Shown here: in pieces, positions 1 to 5,182 of the stretch
How the letters are laid out: every line of letters starts with the position of its first letter
How positions within the stretch are numbered: position 1 is the first letter of the stretch
NCBI GenBank assembly: GCA_009784845.1
Contig: WQXK01000046.1
Location: 1-5,182 of the forward strand
Direction: 5' to 3'
From: Dehalococcoidia bacterium
GTDB taxonomy: Bacteria; Chloroflexota; Dehalococcoidia; Dehalococcoidales; UBA1222
DNA length: 5,182 nt
Position numbers and translations under genes: made by a program
Notes under the pieces: generated by a model
Seen by the model: only the letters and a program-made list of their open reading frames with translations
Told to the model about the DNA's origin: nothing
Databases searched by the model: none

Positions 1-774
1 GTAAAAAATAAGTGCTCCCCGTTTGTTACGGCAAAGGACCTTATTCTGCATATTATTGGTTTGATTGGTGCTGACGGCGCCACATACAAAGCACTTGAGT
101 TCAGCGGAAAAGCAATCGAAAGTATGTCCATGGCCGGACGACTAACAATCGCCAACATGGCAGTTGAAGCAGGGGCAAAGGTTGGACTGTTCGCCTCAGA
201 CTTAACAACCGAAAAAATGCTGCGCGAAATGGGACGCCTTGAGCAGTACCGCTCAATCTCAGCGGATAAGGATGCCGTTTACGAAAAGACCATTGAAATT
301 GACGCGGCCACGCTTGAGCCAACAGTTTCCCGCCCACACACGGTAGATAACATCGTTTTGGCCAATAGTCTCAGCGGGGTACGTATCCATCAGGTATTCC
401 TTGGCACATGCACCAATGGGCGCCTTGAAGACTTCGCCCTGGCTGCCAGCATACTACGCAACAAGAAAATACATCCGGACACAAGGCTTGTAGTGGCTCC
501 CTCTTCCAAGCGCGTCTTGTTGCAGGCTATGGATGCGGGCTACATACGCATATTCGTTGAAGCCGGCGGCACTATCATACCGCCGGGTTGCGGCGCCTGT
601 CTCGGTCTGCACCAAGGGGTATTAGGCGATGGGGAGGCTTGTCTTTCCACGGCCAACCGCAACTTCAGGGGACGTATGGGCAATCCCAACTCTTTCATCT
701 ATTTGGCCAGCCCGGCTACAGCCGCAGCCACGGCTCTTACCGGCGTGGTCACTGACCCCAGGGAGGTTCGTTAA
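1..774 (+). CDS. Aconitase / 3-isopropylmalate dehydratase family large subunit (LeuC/HacA-like), 5'-truncated by the window edge
   Basis: This is the catalytic, 4Fe-4S-binding subunit of a two-subunit hydro-lyase that isomerises a 2-hydroxy acid through a cis-alkene (citrate/isocitrate, homocitrate or isopropylmalate). The frame is open from base 1, so 257 C-terminal residues are visible of a family usually about 420 long. The first residues already match the family (VTAKDLILHIIG, then IGADGATYKALEF), so a TTG at 61 is not the true start. The three cluster cysteines are present: one in GTCTNGR (codon 409-411) and two in PPGCGACLG (codons 589-591 and 598-600). The later STANRNFRGRMGNP segment is the second family signature, in the form typical of the archaeal-like LeuC2/HacA branch. 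The stop lies one base before the small-subunit ATG, so the two are very probably co-translated. The large subunit alone does not settle the substrate; the small subunit and neighbours favour aconitase. Family assignment is secure. Confidence 0.93.
   Translation, partial: VKNKCSPFVTAKDLILHIIGLIGADGATYKALEFSGKAIESMSMAGRLTIANMAVEAGAKVGLFASDLTTEKMLREMGRLEQYRSISADKDAVYEKTIEIDAATLEPTVSRPHTVDNIVLANSLSGVRIHQVFLGTCTNGRLEDFALAASILRNKKIHPDTRLVVAPSSKRVLLQAMDAGYIRIFVEAGGTIIPPGCGACLGLHQGVLGDGEACLSTANRNFRGRMGNPNSFIYLASPATAAATALTGVVTDPREVR
761..766 (+). promoter_or_regulatory. Shine-Dalgarno site that fixes the small-subunit start
   Basis: GGGAGG lies nine bases before the ATG at 776 and inside the last codons of the large-subunit gene. 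It selects 776 over an upstream in-frame ATG at 629, which would add 49 residues unlike the family, encoded wholly within the large-subunit gene. Confidence 0.8.
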
Positions 775-775
775 T

Positions 776-1273
776 ATGTTAAAAGGCAACGCTTTTAAGT
801 TTTGCGATGACATTTCCACAGACCTTATCGTCCCGGGTAGGCTGGCGCACCTGCGCTCTAATCTGCCAGAGTTGGCAAAACACGTACTGGAGGATGCCGA
901 CCCCACTTTTGCATCACGCATAAAAGCAGGCGACTTCGTCGTAGGCGGTAATAATTTCGGCTTGGGTTCGTCGCGCGAGCACGCACCATTGGTCATAAAG
1001 ATGGCCGGTGTAAGTGCCGTACTGGCTAAGAGTGTAGCGCGTATATTTTTCCGTAACGCAATTAACCGCGGGTTGCCAGTGTTAATCTGCGACACAGATA
1101 AGATTAATGACGGCGATGAGCTGGAAGTTGATATGGCAGCCGGTACTGTAAATGACATCACCAATGGCACAATACTCACTTTCAAACCCATTCTGGACGC
1201 CATGCTGGTTATTTTGGAGGAAGGCGGGCTAATTCCCTATATTCAAAAATTCGGGGATTTCAAACTGGACTAA
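776..1273 (+). CDS. Aconitase / 3-isopropylmalate dehydratase family small subunit (LeuD/HacB-like, swivel domain)
   Basis: This 165-residue protein is the swivelling domain that closes over the iron-sulfur active site of the large subunit and contacts the variable end of the substrate. The length is normal for stand-alone LeuD/HacB subunits. Visible landmarks are DDISTDLIVPGR (residues 11-22), the substrate loop H25-L26-R27-S28, LAKHVLEDADP (33-43), the hallmark GGNNFGLGSSREHAP (57-71) and a C-terminal GGLIPY segment. As I recall the methanogen work, an Arg in the loop (YLRT) marks homoaconitase, which binds an extra carboxylate, while isopropylmalate isomerase has YLVY. The Arg here therefore favours citrate- or homocitrate-like substrates. 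With isocitrate and malate dehydrogenases downstream, aconitase is my preferred role; homoaconitase or isopropylmalate isomerase remain possible. The gene starts one base after the large-subunit stop, behind a good ribosome-binding site. Confidence 0.92.
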   Translation: MLKGNAFKFCDDISTDLIVPGRLAHLRSNLPELAKHVLEDADPTFASRIKAGDFVVGGNNFGLGSSREHAPLVIKMAGVSAVLAKSVARIFFRNAINRGLPVLICDTDKINDGDELEVDMAAGTVNDITNGTILTFKPILDAMLVILEEGGLIPYIQKFGDFKLD

Positions 1274-1302
1274 TTCCTGTTATTAGACATTCTCCGATTA
1301 CA

Positions 1303-1326
1303 TGCCTCTCCAAACGTGGAGAGGCA
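1303..1326 (+). terminator. Perfect 10-bp hairpin after the small-subunit gene, possible terminator or attenuator
   Basis: TGCCTCTCCA (1303-1312) pairs perfectly with TGGAGAGGCA (1317-1326) around the tetraloop AACG. The downstream sequence has only a short T-run (TTTT at 1332-1335), so this is a weak intrinsic terminator by the usual rule and might instead be an mRNA-stabilising 3' end. A second, weaker stem (AGCCT 1326-1330 with AGGCT 1340-1344) follows directly. The position, 30 bases past the stop codon and ahead of the next gene, is what one expects of a transcript boundary or partial read-through point. Confidence 0.5.
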
Positions 1327-1343
1327 GCCTATTTTACTCAGGC

Positions 1344-1372
1344 TTATTACAACTTGATATTTATCATAGAAT
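1344..1372 (+). promoter_or_regulatory. Weak promoter-like pair upstream of the isocitrate dehydrogenase gene
   Basis: TTATTA (1344-1349, three of six matches to TTGACA) is followed after 17 bases by TAGAAT (1367-1372, five of six matches to TATAAT). A short palindrome, TGATA-TT-TATCA (1355-1366), lies between the two boxes. The placement after the hairpin would let the dehydrogenase genes be transcribed separately from the aconitase genes. The -35 match is poor and the area is AT-rich, so chance is a real alternative. Confidence 0.25.
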
Positions 1373-1388
1373 CGTCAGCAAAAATTAA

Positions 1389-1394
1389 AAGGAG
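1389..1394 (+). promoter_or_regulatory. Shine-Dalgarno-like site with unusually long spacing before the isocitrate dehydrogenase gene
   Basis: AAGGAG is the only good ribosome-binding sequence here, but it lies 15 bases from the ATG at 1410, beyond the usual 5-10. No ATG, GTG or TTG occurs between them. The protein N-terminus after 1410 (ITLIPGDGIGPE) fits the family, so the start is kept. Confidence 0.5.
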
Positions 1395-1409
1395 CAAATC
1401 AGAAAACCA

Positions 1410-2498
1410 ATGGAATCTCACAATATAACACTCATTCCGGGTGACGGCATCGGTCCCGAATTAACAGATGCCACGAAACGTGTGCTGGAGGCAACCGGAG
1501 TCAAATTCAACTGGGATATCGTACATGCAGGTACGGATGTAATGGCCGAATACGGCACGCCGCTTCCGCAACACGTGCTTGAGTCACTCCGCAAAAACAA
1601 GGTGGCGCTCAAGGGTCCATTAACCACCCCTGTCGGCTCAGGCTTTCGCAGCGTCAATGTAGCATTACGCAAGGAGTTGGAACTCTACTGCTGCCTGCGC
1701 CCATGTAAAAGCTATGCCGGTACACCCACGCTATATAACGACGTGGATATCGTCGTTATGCGTGAAAACATGGAGGATCTCTACGCCGGCATTGAGTTTG
1801 AGAAAGGCAGTGCCGACGCCGGAAGGCTTATTTCCTTCCTTGGCGAGTTGGGGGCAAATGTGCGCCCGGACTCAGGCATCAGCATCAAGCCGTTATCCGA
1901 GTTTGGCTGCCGCCGTATTGTACGCTTCGCTTTTGAGTACGCCCGTGCAAACAAGCGCAGGAAGGTAACCGCCGTTCATAAGGCTAACATCATGAAATTC
2001 TCAGACGGGCTCTTTTTGGCAATCTCGCGTGATATTGCACAGTCATATCCTGAAATTGAGTTCGAGGATCGCATCGTAGACAATATGACAATGCAGCTGG
2101 TGAAAAAGCCGCAGCAGTTTGACGTGTTGGTCTGCCCCAACCTCTATGGTGACATTATCTCAGACCTGTGCGCAGGTCTGGTTGGCGGACTTGGCGTGGC
2201 ACCGGGCGCCAATCTCGGAGACGGCATAGCTTTGTTTGAGCCAACTCATGGCAGTGCACCCAAGTACAAAGGTATAAATAAGGCCAATCCTATGGCTATG
2301 ATGCTCTCAGGGGTGCTTATGCTGCGTCATATCAACGAAACTGCCGCCGCCGACAAGGTGGAAAAGTCTATTGCCGCAGTCATCGCAGGTGGGCAAAATG
2401 TCACCTACGACCTCAAGCGTGATGGCGAACAGGGCAATGCAATAGGCACGGCACAGGTAGCTGATGCCATCATTGATGTGATGCACAAAATGCCCTAG
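1410..2498 (+). CDS. icd: Isocitrate dehydrogenase (isocitrate/isopropylmalate dehydrogenase family)
   Basis: This cytosolic enzyme oxidatively decarboxylates isocitrate to 2-oxoglutarate, reducing NAD(P)+. The 362 residues are close to the short NAD-type enzymes and below the 416 of E. coli Icd. The N-terminus carries IPGDGIGPE. The isocitrate phosphate-loop motif is S81-x-N83-x-x-x-R87, which separates it from isopropylmalate dehydrogenase (usually Leu-rich here). Other E. coli-equivalent active-site residues are all present: R97, R118, Y125, K191, D224, D248 and D252. At the cofactor site, K285 and Y286 follow the NADP-type pattern and Y333 and R337 fit a YxxxR motif, but A292 is the residue found in NAD enzymes. 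The preference is probably NADP, though not certain. It sits between aconitase and malate dehydrogenase genes, consistent with 2-oxoglutarate/glutamate supply. Homoisocitrate dehydrogenase is the main alternative but lacks this Ser/Asn pair. Confidence 0.9.
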   Translation: MESHNITLIPGDGIGPELTDATKRVLEATGVKFNWDIVHAGTDVMAEYGTPLPQHVLESLRKNKVALKGPLTTPVGSGFRSVNVALRKELELYCCLRPCKSYAGTPTLYNDVDIVVMRENMEDLYAGIEFEKGSADAGRLISFLGELGANVRPDSGISIKPLSEFGCRRIVRFAFEYARANKRRKVTAVHKANIMKFSDGLFLAISRDIAQSYPEIEFEDRIVDNMTMQLVKKPQQFDVLVCPNLYGDIISDLCAGLVGGLGVAPGANLGDGIALFEPTHGSAPKYKGINKANPMAMMLSGVLMLRHINETAAADKVEKSIAAVIAGGQNVTYDLKRDGEQGNAIGTAQVADAIIDVMHKMP

Positions 2499-2536
2499 CC
2501 GGCACACTGCACCGGTTTTCACAGAGGAGAACTAAC

Positions 2537-3472
2537 ATGAAAGAGACTAAAATCAGCGTCATAGGTGCCGGCAATGTCGGTGCCAGTCTGGGACAGCGCC
2601 TTATTGAAAAGGACTTCGCCGATGTGGTACTGCTTGATATTGTGGAAGGATTACCCCAAGGCAAAGCTCTGGATATACTGCAATCCGGCGCGGTAATCGG
2701 CTTTCGCCACCAGATAAGCGGCTCCAACGACTATGCCGCCACCGCAGGCTCGGATGTGGTGGTCATCACATCCGGTGCTGCGCGCAAGCCCGGCATGACG
2801 CGCGATGACCTTATCAAAATCAACACCGGCATCGTATCCGGCGTGGTAAAAGAGGTCGTCAGGTATTCCCCTGACTGTGTCATCATTGTAGTGGCAAACC
2901 CTGTGGATGCCATGACTTGGGTGGCATATAAGACCTCCGGCTTCCCGCGCAAGCGCGTGCTCGGTCTCTCCGGTGTTCTTGATGGTGCCAGGCTGGCAGC
3001 TTTCATTGCGCTGGAAACGAACAAGCCCGTCACCGACGTTTCCTGTTACGTGATGGGCGAACACGGCACCAATATGGTTATTTTCCCGCGCCTAGCCAAA
3101 GTAGGCGGCACATCTATCACCGAGTTGCTGCCACAGGAAAAAGTTGATGCGCTGGTACAAAGAGCCGTCAACGGAGGGGCTGAAATTGTCGGGCTACTCA
3201 AAACATCCAGCGCCTTTTACGCACCATCCGCAGCCGTTGCACATATGGTAGAGGCGATTGTTAAAGACACGCACGAGACGCTGTCATGCGCCTCCGTACT
3301 TTCCGGGGAGTATCACCTTGAAGACGTGGTTATCGGCGTGCCGGTAAAACTCGGCAGAGGGGGCATACAAGATGTCCTGGAACTTGAGTTAACACCTGAC
3401 GAACTTCAAACACTAGCAGCTTCAGCTTGTGCAGTCAGGAATCAAATAGCATCCATACCTGATTTGTCATGA
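2537..3472 (+). CDS. mdh: Malate dehydrogenase, NAD-dependent, LDH-like type
   Basis: The enzyme interconverts malate and oxaloacetate with NAD(H). At 311 residues it has the normal length of the LDH-like bacterial malate dehydrogenases. The Rossmann start GAGNVG lies at residues 10-15, and D34 at the end of the second strand indicates NAD rather than NADP. Substrate-binding R83 and R89 lie in RKPGMTRDDL; an Arg rather than Gln at the first site marks malate over lactate specificity. N121 (NPVD), D149 and R152 (GVLDGAR) and the catalytic H176 are present. The catalytic segment reads GEHGTNMV, where GGHGDTMV is common in this family, a modest departure. A strong ribosome-binding site (AGAGGAGA, 2523-2530) lies just before the ATG. 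The gap to the isocitrate dehydrogenase stop is 38 bases without a convincing terminator, so the two are likely one transcript. Confidence 0.94.
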   Translation: MKETKISVIGAGNVGASLGQRLIEKDFADVVLLDIVEGLPQGKALDILQSGAVIGFRHQISGSNDYAATAGSDVVVITSGAARKPGMTRDDLIKINTGIVSGVVKEVVRYSPDCVIIVVANPVDAMTWVAYKTSGFPRKRVLGLSGVLDGARLAAFIALETNKPVTDVSCYVMGEHGTNMVIFPRLAKVGGTSITELLPQEKVDALVQRAVNGGAEIVGLLKTSSAFYAPSAAVAHMVEAIVKDTHETLSCASVLSGEYHLEDVVIGVPVKLGRGGIQDVLELELTPDELQTLAASACAVRNQIASIPDLS

Positions 3473-3507
3473 GTTTTCACAAACGGCTCACCTGGCAGAA
3501 AGCATCC

Positions 3508-3536
3508 ATGACAAAATACTTTCGGTATGTTATGCT
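3508..3536 (+). promoter_or_regulatory. Candidate promoter P1 upstream of the DegV-family gene
   Basis: ATGACA (3508-3513, five of six to TTGACA) and TATGCT (3531-3536, four of six to TATAAT) are separated by exactly 17 bases. Transcription would begin near 3543 and give a leader of about 90 bases. It lies in the gap after mdh, where a new transcription unit is plausible. This is read from consensus only. Confidence 0.4.
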
Positions 3537-3552
3537 AGGGCGTTTGTATGCG

Positions 3553-3558
3553 TATAAT
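3553..3558 (+). promoter_or_regulatory. Perfect -10 hexamer, candidate promoter P2 upstream of the DegV-family gene
   Basis: TATAAT matches the -10 consensus exactly, but the sequence 17 bases upstream (TTATGC) is a poor -35. A 6-bp inverted repeat, TGTTAT (3528-3533) and ATAACA (3563-3568), brackets it and could be an operator or chance. Start would fall near 3565, leaving a leader of about 70 bases. Confidence 0.4.
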
Positions 3559-3579
3559 CGTGATAACAGATATTGTTTC

Positions 3580-3633
3580 ATGCCTATTGGAGAATTGTTT
3601 ACGCCCGTTTTCCGGGCTTGTAAAGAGAAATGA
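3580..3633 (+). other. 17-codon mini-ORF in the DegV leader, stop codon abutting the DegV start
   Basis: An ATG at 3580 opens a 17-codon frame (MPIGELFTPVFRACKEK) that ends with TGA at 3631-3633, directly against the ATG of the DegV gene and in the same frame. No Shine-Dalgarno sequence precedes it, and a GGAG (3589-3592) lies inside it. It could be a leader peptide with termination-reinitiation coupling, or simply an open stretch in the 5' untranslated region. No function is recognised. Confidence 0.2.
3598..3624 (+). promoter_or_regulatory. Hairpin immediately upstream of the DegV-family start
   Basis: TTTACGCCCG (3598-3607) can pair with CGGGC (3613-3617) and GTAAA (3620-3624), giving a 10-bp stem with a two-base bulge and a five-base loop. 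Its 3' edge reaches the weak ribosome-binding stretch AAAGAG (3622-3627), so folding could limit translation of the downstream gene. It has no T-run after it, which argues against a terminator for mdh. Confidence 0.35.
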
Positions 3634-4470
3634 ATGCCGGTAAAAATCGTTACCAACAGTACCGCTGACATACCCAAGGAACTGGCGGAAGAACTGGATA
3701 TCACAGTTGTTTCCGAGTACGTCATATTCAACAACGAGTGTTATAGGGATCGCATAGATATCAGCGAAGACGAGTTCTATGACAAACTGGTTCATGAAAA
3801 CATCCAAGCCACCACGTCACAACCCACGCCACAGGATTTCCTTGAGGTGTATGACAGGTTGGGCAAAGATGCCGACGGCATCATATCCATACATATCAGC
3901 ACCAATTTGTCCGGCACATGCAAATCTGCCGAGTATGCAAAAAAGCACACCACCGCCAAATGTCCCATTGAAATAATTGACTCCCAAACAATCTCCTTGG
4001 CTTTGGGAATGGCCGTCATAAATGCGGCCAAAATGGCAAAGGCTGGCATGGGCTTTCAGGAGATTGTACATGCGGTGAATGAGATGTTGCCGCGCATCCA
4101 TGTGCTCATTATGTTTGACACCCTGGAATATTTGGCTCGCGGAGGGCGCATCGGTAAAGCCAAGTCGCTTGTCGGCTCTCTGCTTAACATCAAACCGTTA
4201 CTGACTATCAAAGACGGCATATTTGCACCGGTACAACAGGTACACAGCAAAAGCAAAGCCAAGAAAAAACTGTTGGAATTTGCCGCCGGTTTCAGGGATA
4301 TTGAGGATGTTTACGCCATATTCAGCACCGACCGCACCGAGGCTGTCGAACTAATCCAGAAAATAACGCATTTCCCCACGGAGCGCATAGTACTCTCGCG
4401 TTTGGGTCCCGTAATCGGCACACATGCAGGACCGGGGTTGCTGGCAATTGCCGTGAGAACAAGCGGCTAA
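3634..4470 (+). CDS. DegV family protein (fatty-acid-binding, FakB-like)
   Basis: DegV proteins bind a long-chain fatty acid; the characterised FakB members present it to the kinase FakA for phosphorylation and phospholipid synthesis. The 278 residues match the usual length. Landmarks are the N-terminal KIVTNSTADIP (4-14), TTSQPTP (60-66), SIHISTNLSGT (85-95), IIDSQTIS (114-121), DTLEYLARGGRIG (162-174), NIKPLLTIKDG (185-195) and GTHAGPG (262-268). T61 and S93 correspond to the residues that hold the fatty-acid carboxylate in FakB. The first motif has Asn at residue 8 where Asp (TDSTAD) is usual. No signal peptide or membrane segment is seen, so it is cytosolic. The start is chosen because the family begins within a few residues of this motif and an in-frame TGA directly precedes the ATG. 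No FakA kinase gene is in the window, so a FakB role is inferred from the family only. Confidence 0.92.
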   Translation: MPVKIVTNSTADIPKELAEELDITVVSEYVIFNNECYRDRIDISEDEFYDKLVHENIQATTSQPTPQDFLEVYDRLGKDADGIISIHISTNLSGTCKSAEYAKKHTTAKCPIEIIDSQTISLALGMAVINAAKMAKAGMGFQEIVHAVNEMLPRIHVLIMFDTLEYLARGGRIGKAKSLVGSLLNIKPLLTIKDGIFAPVQQVHSKSKAKKKLLEFAAGFRDIEDVYAIFSTDRTEAVELIQKITHFPTERIVLSRLGPVIGTHAGPGLLAIAVRTSG

Positions 4471-4523
4471 GCATATCAGCACACCCACCCATAATTAGCA
4501 CAACCACTTTACCTGTTTAGCAG

Positions 4524-4552
4524 TTGCCTCTTCTATTGCATCCCACTATACT
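4524..4552 (+). promoter_or_regulatory. Candidate uvrB promoter positioned for a leaderless transcript
   Basis: TTGCCT (4524-4529, four of six to TTGACA) and TATACT (4547-4552, five of six to TATAAT) are 17 bases apart. The -10 box ends seven bases before the uvrB ATG at 4560, so the predicted transcription start is at or next to the A of the start codon. No Shine-Dalgarno sequence is present between the box and the ATG. Confidence 0.5.
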
Positions 4553-4559
4553 CATAAAT

Positions 4560-5182
4560 ATGTCAAAGTTTGAAATAAGCTCGGGGTTTGATCTCACCGG
4601 AGATCAACCGCAGGCTGTGGAACACTTGGTAGAAGGCATCAACTCCGGCTTTCCTCATCAGACACTGCTTGGCGTTACCGGCTCAGGAAAGACTTTCACC
4701 ATGGCCAATGTTATCGCCCGCTTAGGCCGCCCGGCACTGGTGATGAGCCACAACAAAACCCTGACAGCCCAGCTTTATGCGGAATTCAAGGAATTCTTCC
4801 CCAAGAATGCTGTGGAGTATTTCGTCAGTTACTATGACTACTATCAGCCAGAAGCATACGTGCCATCCAAAGACATGTACATCGAAAAAGATGCCGATAT
4901 CAACGAGGAAATAGATAAGCTGCGGCATGCCGCCACCAAGGCACTGCTTGAGCGGCGCGATGTGATTATTGTGGCGTCAGTATCCTGTATCTATGGTCTT
5001 GGCGAGCCGGAAGAATACCGCAACTTCATATTCAGTCTGCAAAAAGGCAATGAGTATGCACGACGCGACGTGCTGAAGCAACTTATCGACATGCGATACG
5101 AACGCAACGACATGGAGTTAACCCGCGGCAAGTTTCGCGTACGCGGCGACACGATGGAAATACAACCTGCCTATGAAGAAAC
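4560..5182 (+). CDS. uvrB: UvrABC excinuclease subunit B, 3'-truncated by the window edge
   Basis: UvrB receives damaged DNA from UvrA, verifies the lesion and recruits UvrC for incision in nucleotide excision repair. The frame is open to the last base, giving 207 N-terminal residues of a protein usually about 660-680 long. Near-invariant UvrB sequence is visible: GDQPQAV (14-20), Walker A GVTGSGKT (38-45, catalytic K44), [18 protein letters not shown] (64-81), the damage-probing beta-hairpin region [12 protein letters not shown] (91-102), [12 protein letters not shown] (108-119), [15 protein letters not shown] (121-135), [10 protein letters not shown] (139-148) and RGKFRVRGD (189-197). The start at 4560 gives the expected distance to GDQP, and an in-frame TAG lies upstream at 4518-4520. 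There is no ribosome-binding site; a promoter placed for leaderless transcription explains this. Helicase motifs beyond Walker A and the UvrC-binding tail lie outside the window. Confidence 0.97.
   Translation, partial: MSKFEISSGFDLTGDQPQAVEHLVEGINSGFPHQTLLGVTGSGKTFTMANVIARLGRPALVMSHNKTLTAQLYAEFKEFFPKNAVEYFVSYYDYYQPEAYVPSKDMYIEKDADINEEIDKLRHAATKALLERRDVIIVASVSCIYGLGEPEEYRNFIFSLQKGNEYARRDVLKQLIDMRYERNDMELTRGKFRVRGDTMEIQPAYEE

Noticed and set aside
61..63. TTG as a start for the hydro-lyase large subunit
   Set aside because: The same frame is open back to base 1 and already encodes family-matching sequence, so the gene begins outside the window.
629..775. In-frame ATG at 629 as the small-subunit start
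   Set aside because: The extra 49 residues do not resemble the family and overlap the large-subunit gene; ATG 776 has a good ribosome-binding site and gives the expected length.
622..1203. 193-codon open frame on the minus strand
   Set aside because: It lies antisense across the end of the large-subunit gene and most of the well-recognised small-subunit gene, resembles no family I know, and is best read as a shadow of the coding strand.
1355..1366. TGATA-TT-TATCA palindrome as an operator
   Set aside because: It is short and lies in AT-rich sequence where such palindromes arise by chance; no known operator consensus is matched.
2499..2514. CCGG...CCGG pairing in the gap between icd and mdh, followed by TTTT
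   Set aside because: Only four base pairs can form, too weak to call a terminator.
2651..3064. 137-codon minus-strand open frame, with a second one at 2731-3033
   Set aside because: Both lie inside the malate dehydrogenase gene, which has complete catalytic motifs; the His- and Gly-rich composition is an artefact of the opposite strand.
4471..4523. Terminator after the DegV-family gene
   Set aside because: No inverted repeat longer than a few base pairs and no T-run was found.
4786..4798. Direct repeat of GAATTC in uvrB
   Set aside because: It encodes the conserved EFKEFF stretch of UvrB, so the repeat follows from the protein sequence.

Overview
The window carries six same-strand protein genes, two of them cut by the window edges, with only short gaps between them. 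Five are readily named: an aconitase/isopropylmalate dehydratase-type hydro-lyase in two subunits, an isocitrate dehydrogenase, a malate dehydrogenase and the excinuclease subunit UvrB. The sixth is a DegV-family lipid-binding protein. Base composition is balanced, and the genes are compact bacterial genes, mostly with Shine-Dalgarno sites. The split LeuC/LeuD-like aconitase, short isocitrate dehydrogenase and LDH-like malate dehydrogenase in a row recall anaerobic Chloroflexota of the Dehalococcoidia type. That placement is inference from family resemblance and remembered gene order, not a search result.

Layout. Positions 1-774 hold the C-terminal part of the hydro-lyase large subunit, with all three iron-sulfur cluster cysteines visible. 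The small subunit (776-1273) follows after one base. A 136-base gap contains a perfect 10-bp hairpin and a weak promoter-like pair. Isocitrate dehydrogenase (1410-2498) and malate dehydrogenase (2537-3472) come next, 38 bases apart. A 161-base gap holds promoter-like sequences, a 17-codon mini-ORF and a hairpin ahead of the DegV-family gene (3634-4470). After an 89-base gap, uvrB starts at 4560 and runs off the right edge.

How the genes fit together. The first four genes make a central-carbon block: citrate (via aconitate) to isocitrate, isocitrate to 2-oxoglutarate, and malate to or from oxaloacetate. An arginine in the substrate loop of the small subunit, and the Ser-x-Asn-x-x-x-Arg motif in the dehydrogenase, both favour tricarboxylate (TCA/glutamate) chemistry over leucine synthesis. 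DegV and uvrB look like separate units. uvrB has a well-spaced promoter whose predicted start coincides with the ATG, suggesting a leaderless mRNA.

No mobile element, CRISPR array, tRNA, rRNA or obviously novel multi-gene system was seen. The observations most worth checking are the substrate and cofactor signatures of the aconitase and isocitrate dehydrogenase, the leaderless uvrB start, and the leader region of the DegV gene.
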